From positions 1,240,456-1,304,455 of the forward strand of contig CM030944.1 of assembly GCA_018136815.1 (NCBI GenBank): a DNA stretch of 64,000 nt. Reading direction: 5' to 3'. Position numbers and translations under genes: made by a program. Shown one piece after another: positions 61,801 through 64,000 of the stretch. Position 1 is the stretch's first letter. Each line of letters begins with the position of its first letter. Below the pieces are notes generated by a model. The model had not been told where the DNA came from. It did not search any database and was given only the letters and a program-made list of their open reading frames with translations. This stretch comes from Isochrysis galbana. Taxonomy: Eukaryota > Haptophyta > Isochrysidales > Isochrysidaceae.

Positions 61801-63006
61801 CTTAGGCGAGTCGTTCGGCGAGACCGAGCGTTTCTGTTTTTAGTAAGCTCCAGGTGAAACCGGAAGGTGCTAGCAGGGATGGGGATAAATGACATTTATT
61901 AAATGAACGCTTCTGGTCCTTATATAAAGGAAAATTATTAGGTATACGTGCGTCTTCAACTCCACGTTCGTCCTGCCAACGGAAGTATGACAGGTGGAGA
62001 CGCATCGACAATCATAGCTTCGCACCCAGCAAGTATGATGTGCAATGCACACAACCCGGGGGCTAGGTAGGAAGCGATGGACAGTATGTGACGGAATGCG
62101 CGGAGTGTTGTGGGAGGGGGGTGATCTCTTCAAACCCCGAACCCCGAGGGAACAAGAACAAGAGAAAGAGGGTAAAAATAGGGGAAGAGGACGAGGGGGA
62201 GTGTCGTCCAAGTAGAACTTATAATACCACTCGCACGGGGGCAGTTGCCAAAAACACAACCAAACTTCAGACTTGAGGTTGCAGTCTCTGTGGCGGCGCG
62301 CATGTATACGTCGACGTCGTTGTCGGCGGGCGCAGCGGCCTGCGAGCGATTCGGCGACTTGGGCCTGCCCCGTTGGGGCGTCGTGGCTGCGGGGAGCTGG
62401 GAGCCGTCGGCGTGTGCTCCATGACTAAAACTATAACAATTGTTTTACTACTATGATAAGTACTATGGATAGACTATGGGTGCCGCCATGCCACTGCGCG
62501 TGCTGCTCGCCGCAGGGTGGGATGCAAAAGCAGTTTTCCGCCGCGCTCGCCTCGCGCGAAGGGAAACAGAAAAGACTTCCCCCCCGCGGGGAGAAGTGGA
62601 TTATTCAGAGGTTGATGGTATTTTTCATATTCGTTGGAAGGGGAAGGGGGGGGCGCCGCCTCGCCAGCGGGGAGGGGAAACGCTGCGATTTGAATGATGA
62701 TGGATGTAGCACGGGGGGCCGGGCTGCAACCCATAGTGTTCATGATGGACGACATCATTCAATCCCAAAGGACTTGTCTGCCTTCATTCCCAATGTGTCC
62801 CTATCCAAACGGACATTCGGGAGAACCTGAATAGCATCGAAAGCAATCTAGGCACAAGGTTGGCGTTGGGCCCGAGCAGTGCATCGCATCACGGTTCTCC
62901 CGCAGCACACTCCAGCAAGACGTGCCAGGACAAGGGCCGTTGTAGCGGGCTTGGACGGCAGGCGGCTGTGTGGGCGCGCATAGAGGTCTCCTGGCTCCGT
63001 CTGAGT
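61801..63006. other. Intergenic, no supported gene
   Basis: About 61858-61915 holds a partial copy of the 20.9/60.7-kb repeat. Frames at 62453-62830 are GC-skewed and unrecognised. The 3' end of the NOB1-type gene is at 63007. Confidence 0.45.
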
Positions 63007-64000
63007 TCAGGTGCGTTTGGGCCTCGAGCGCACGTCGTTGGGGTTCTTCTTGCCATACCCAACTTTGACATTGATGCCGAAGGGCTGCCCCTTCTTGCCG
63101 GAACGCCCAAAGTGTGCGTCAACGTCGTAGTCGGGATCAAAAACGTCGACGCCCTTCTTCTTGCCCTGACGGCGCGCCTTCTCCGCAGCCTCTGCCAGCT
63201 GGTCCTCCGCGAGGATCATGTTCCGGGCGTGTCTTCCAGCCTTGGGCGCCGGGATGGCATACTTGGTGCCGCGAATGTTCGTGGATCTCACCCGTGCTGG
63301 GGCACCGCGCTCGGGAAGCAGCCGCGTGTTGCCATGCGAGTCGATGATCGCGGCGAGCCGGACGAGCGAGGCGTTTCCGCACTTTTGGCAGAACTGAAGG
63401 TCGAGCTGCCTGTGCTCTTTAAAGCAGCCTGAGCAGCGAAGGACCCACTGCTTGATGGACTTCATTAGCATCCCCTCGACCGAGAGCAGTTTGAGGCCCA
63501 TCTGCAGCAACACCGACTGCATCGCGTAGTCCGTCGTGATGCACCCCACGCGCATCGACGCTTCCGGAATGCCGCTCGAGCGCGAATCGTTCGCTTGCAC
63601 CTTCTTGAGGTTGGCTGGGGTGATCCAGGGAAGATCAGGGTCCTCGTCATCTTCAAGGGGCACCGAGTCATCGAATTCCTCAGAAGGGAGTGGCGCACGG
63701 ATGTCATCGCCCCGAGCATCGGCACTTTCGCCGGACGCAATGCGCTGCTCGTACTCTCGCAGCTGCAGCATGAACGCCGGATTAGGCTGTGCCCACGGTC
63801 GAACCTGCTGCACGGTGCGCAGCGCGGCCGCCGCCCGCATCGGCGTCTCCGAAGTACGCATCAAGTAGGCACACACCACAGCAGCAGAGCGCGAGCGGCC
63901 GGCCTGACAATGCACCAGCACACGTCCGCCGGTCGCAAGAGCGTCCGAGATGAAGCGGACACAGCGATCGAAATGGGAGAGCAAGTTCTCGTCGCAAGAG
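63007..64000 (-). CDS. Dual-specificity phosphatase fused to C-terminal half of NOB1, partial
   Basis: The frame is open to the window end, so the N-terminus is missing. Counting from 63984, residues 10-80 are the end of a dual-specificity phosphatase: VLVHCQAGRSRSAAVVCAYL with the C-x5-R signature (Cys26, Arg32) and a PNPAFMLQLREYE tail. After an acidic linker, residues 119-262 match the C-terminal half of NOB1: PWITPANLKKVQ, CITTDYAMQSVLLQMGL (late PIN-domain segment), a zinc ribbon (Cys184, 187, 199, 202), and RGTKYAIPAPKAG. NOB1 is the endonuclease that cuts the 3' end of 18S rRNA in pre-40S particles. The first half of the PIN domain is not here and may lie upstream. The frame is continuous with no obvious intron across the junction. 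Confidence 0.82.
   Translation of the reverse strand, partial: SCDENLLSHFDRCVRFISDALATGGRVLVHCQAGRSRSAAVVCAYLMRTSETPMRAAAALRTVQQVRPWAQPNPAFMLQLREYEQRIASGESADARGDDIRAPLPSEEFDDSVPLEDDEDPDLPWITPANLKKVQANDSRSSGIPEASMRVGCITTDYAMQSVLLQMGLKLLSVEGMLMKSIKQWVLRCSGCFKEHRQLDLQFCQKCGNASLVRLAAIIDSHGNTRLLPERGAPARVRSTNIRGTKYAIPAPKAGRHARNMILAEDQLAEAAEKARRQGKKKGVDVFDPDYDVDAHFGRSGKKGQPFGINVKVGYGKKNPNDVRSRPKRT

Overview
This is a eukaryotic nuclear window, most likely from a marine microalga with a complex (secondary red) plastid. The evidence is spliceosomal introns in most real genes, GC-rich exons, long simple repeats, a Ty3/gypsy chromodomain retrotransposon, and a dioxygenase whose N-terminus carries a signal-peptide-like stretch ending in an ASAF-P motif, the bipartite plastid-targeting signature of stramenopiles, cryptophytes and haptophytes. 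A haptophyte or pelagophyte fits best, but the lineage is inferred. Exon structures are my own reconstructions from GT/GC...AG boundaries, reading phase and family alignment; no transcript data were available.

Layout. 1-4.9 kb: one small coiled-coil/RG-repeat gene (-) inside repeat-rich DNA. 4.9-6.7 kb: PhyH-type dioxygenase (-). 6.7-11.8 kb: GA microsatellites, a dispersed 364-bp element inserted in an LTR relic, a decayed chromodomain ORF plus hAT transposase tail, and a chromovirus relic. 11.8-19.9 kb: a giant EF-hand protein with 14 adjoining EF-hand-pair units (13 near-identical) and importin-alpha-like ARM repeats. 19.9-23 kb: minisatellites and a 203-bp tandem repeat. 23-24.4 kb: coiled-coil gene (-). 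25.6-29.2 kb: divergent pair, CCCH-finger DEAD-box helicase (-) and membrane-anchored aldo/keto reductase (+). 29.3-34.4 kb: repeats, an AT-rich foreign-looking fragment, two MITEs. 34.9-36.8 kb: ZIP11-like metal transporter (+). 38.4-41.2 kb: COG5 Golgi tether subunit (-). 42.9-49.5 kb: a divergent methionine pair, a double-domain O-acetylhomoserine sulfhydrylase (-) and homoserine O-acetyltransferase (+). 50.9-58.2 kb: a young but defective Ty3/gypsy element next to a second retroelement fragment that fuses a DNA-methyltransferase-like domain to reverse transcriptase. 58.6-59.9 kb: coiled-coil gene (+). 59.9-63 kb: repeats. 63-64 kb: a dual-specificity phosphatase fused to the C-terminal half of NOB1 (-), running off the window end.

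Genes working together. The clearest case is the metX/metY pair: homoserine O-acetyltransferase makes O-acetylhomoserine, and the neighbouring divergent gene encodes two tandem copies of the enzyme that sulfhydrylates it to homocysteine. The other genes are unrelated housekeeping or lineage-specific functions separated by mobile and repetitive DNA. The most unusual items are the methyltransferase-like/RT fusion, the head-to-tail sulfhydrylase with a nearly identical converted tract, the homogenised EF-hand array joined to an importin-like solenoid, and the phosphatase-NOB1 fusion.
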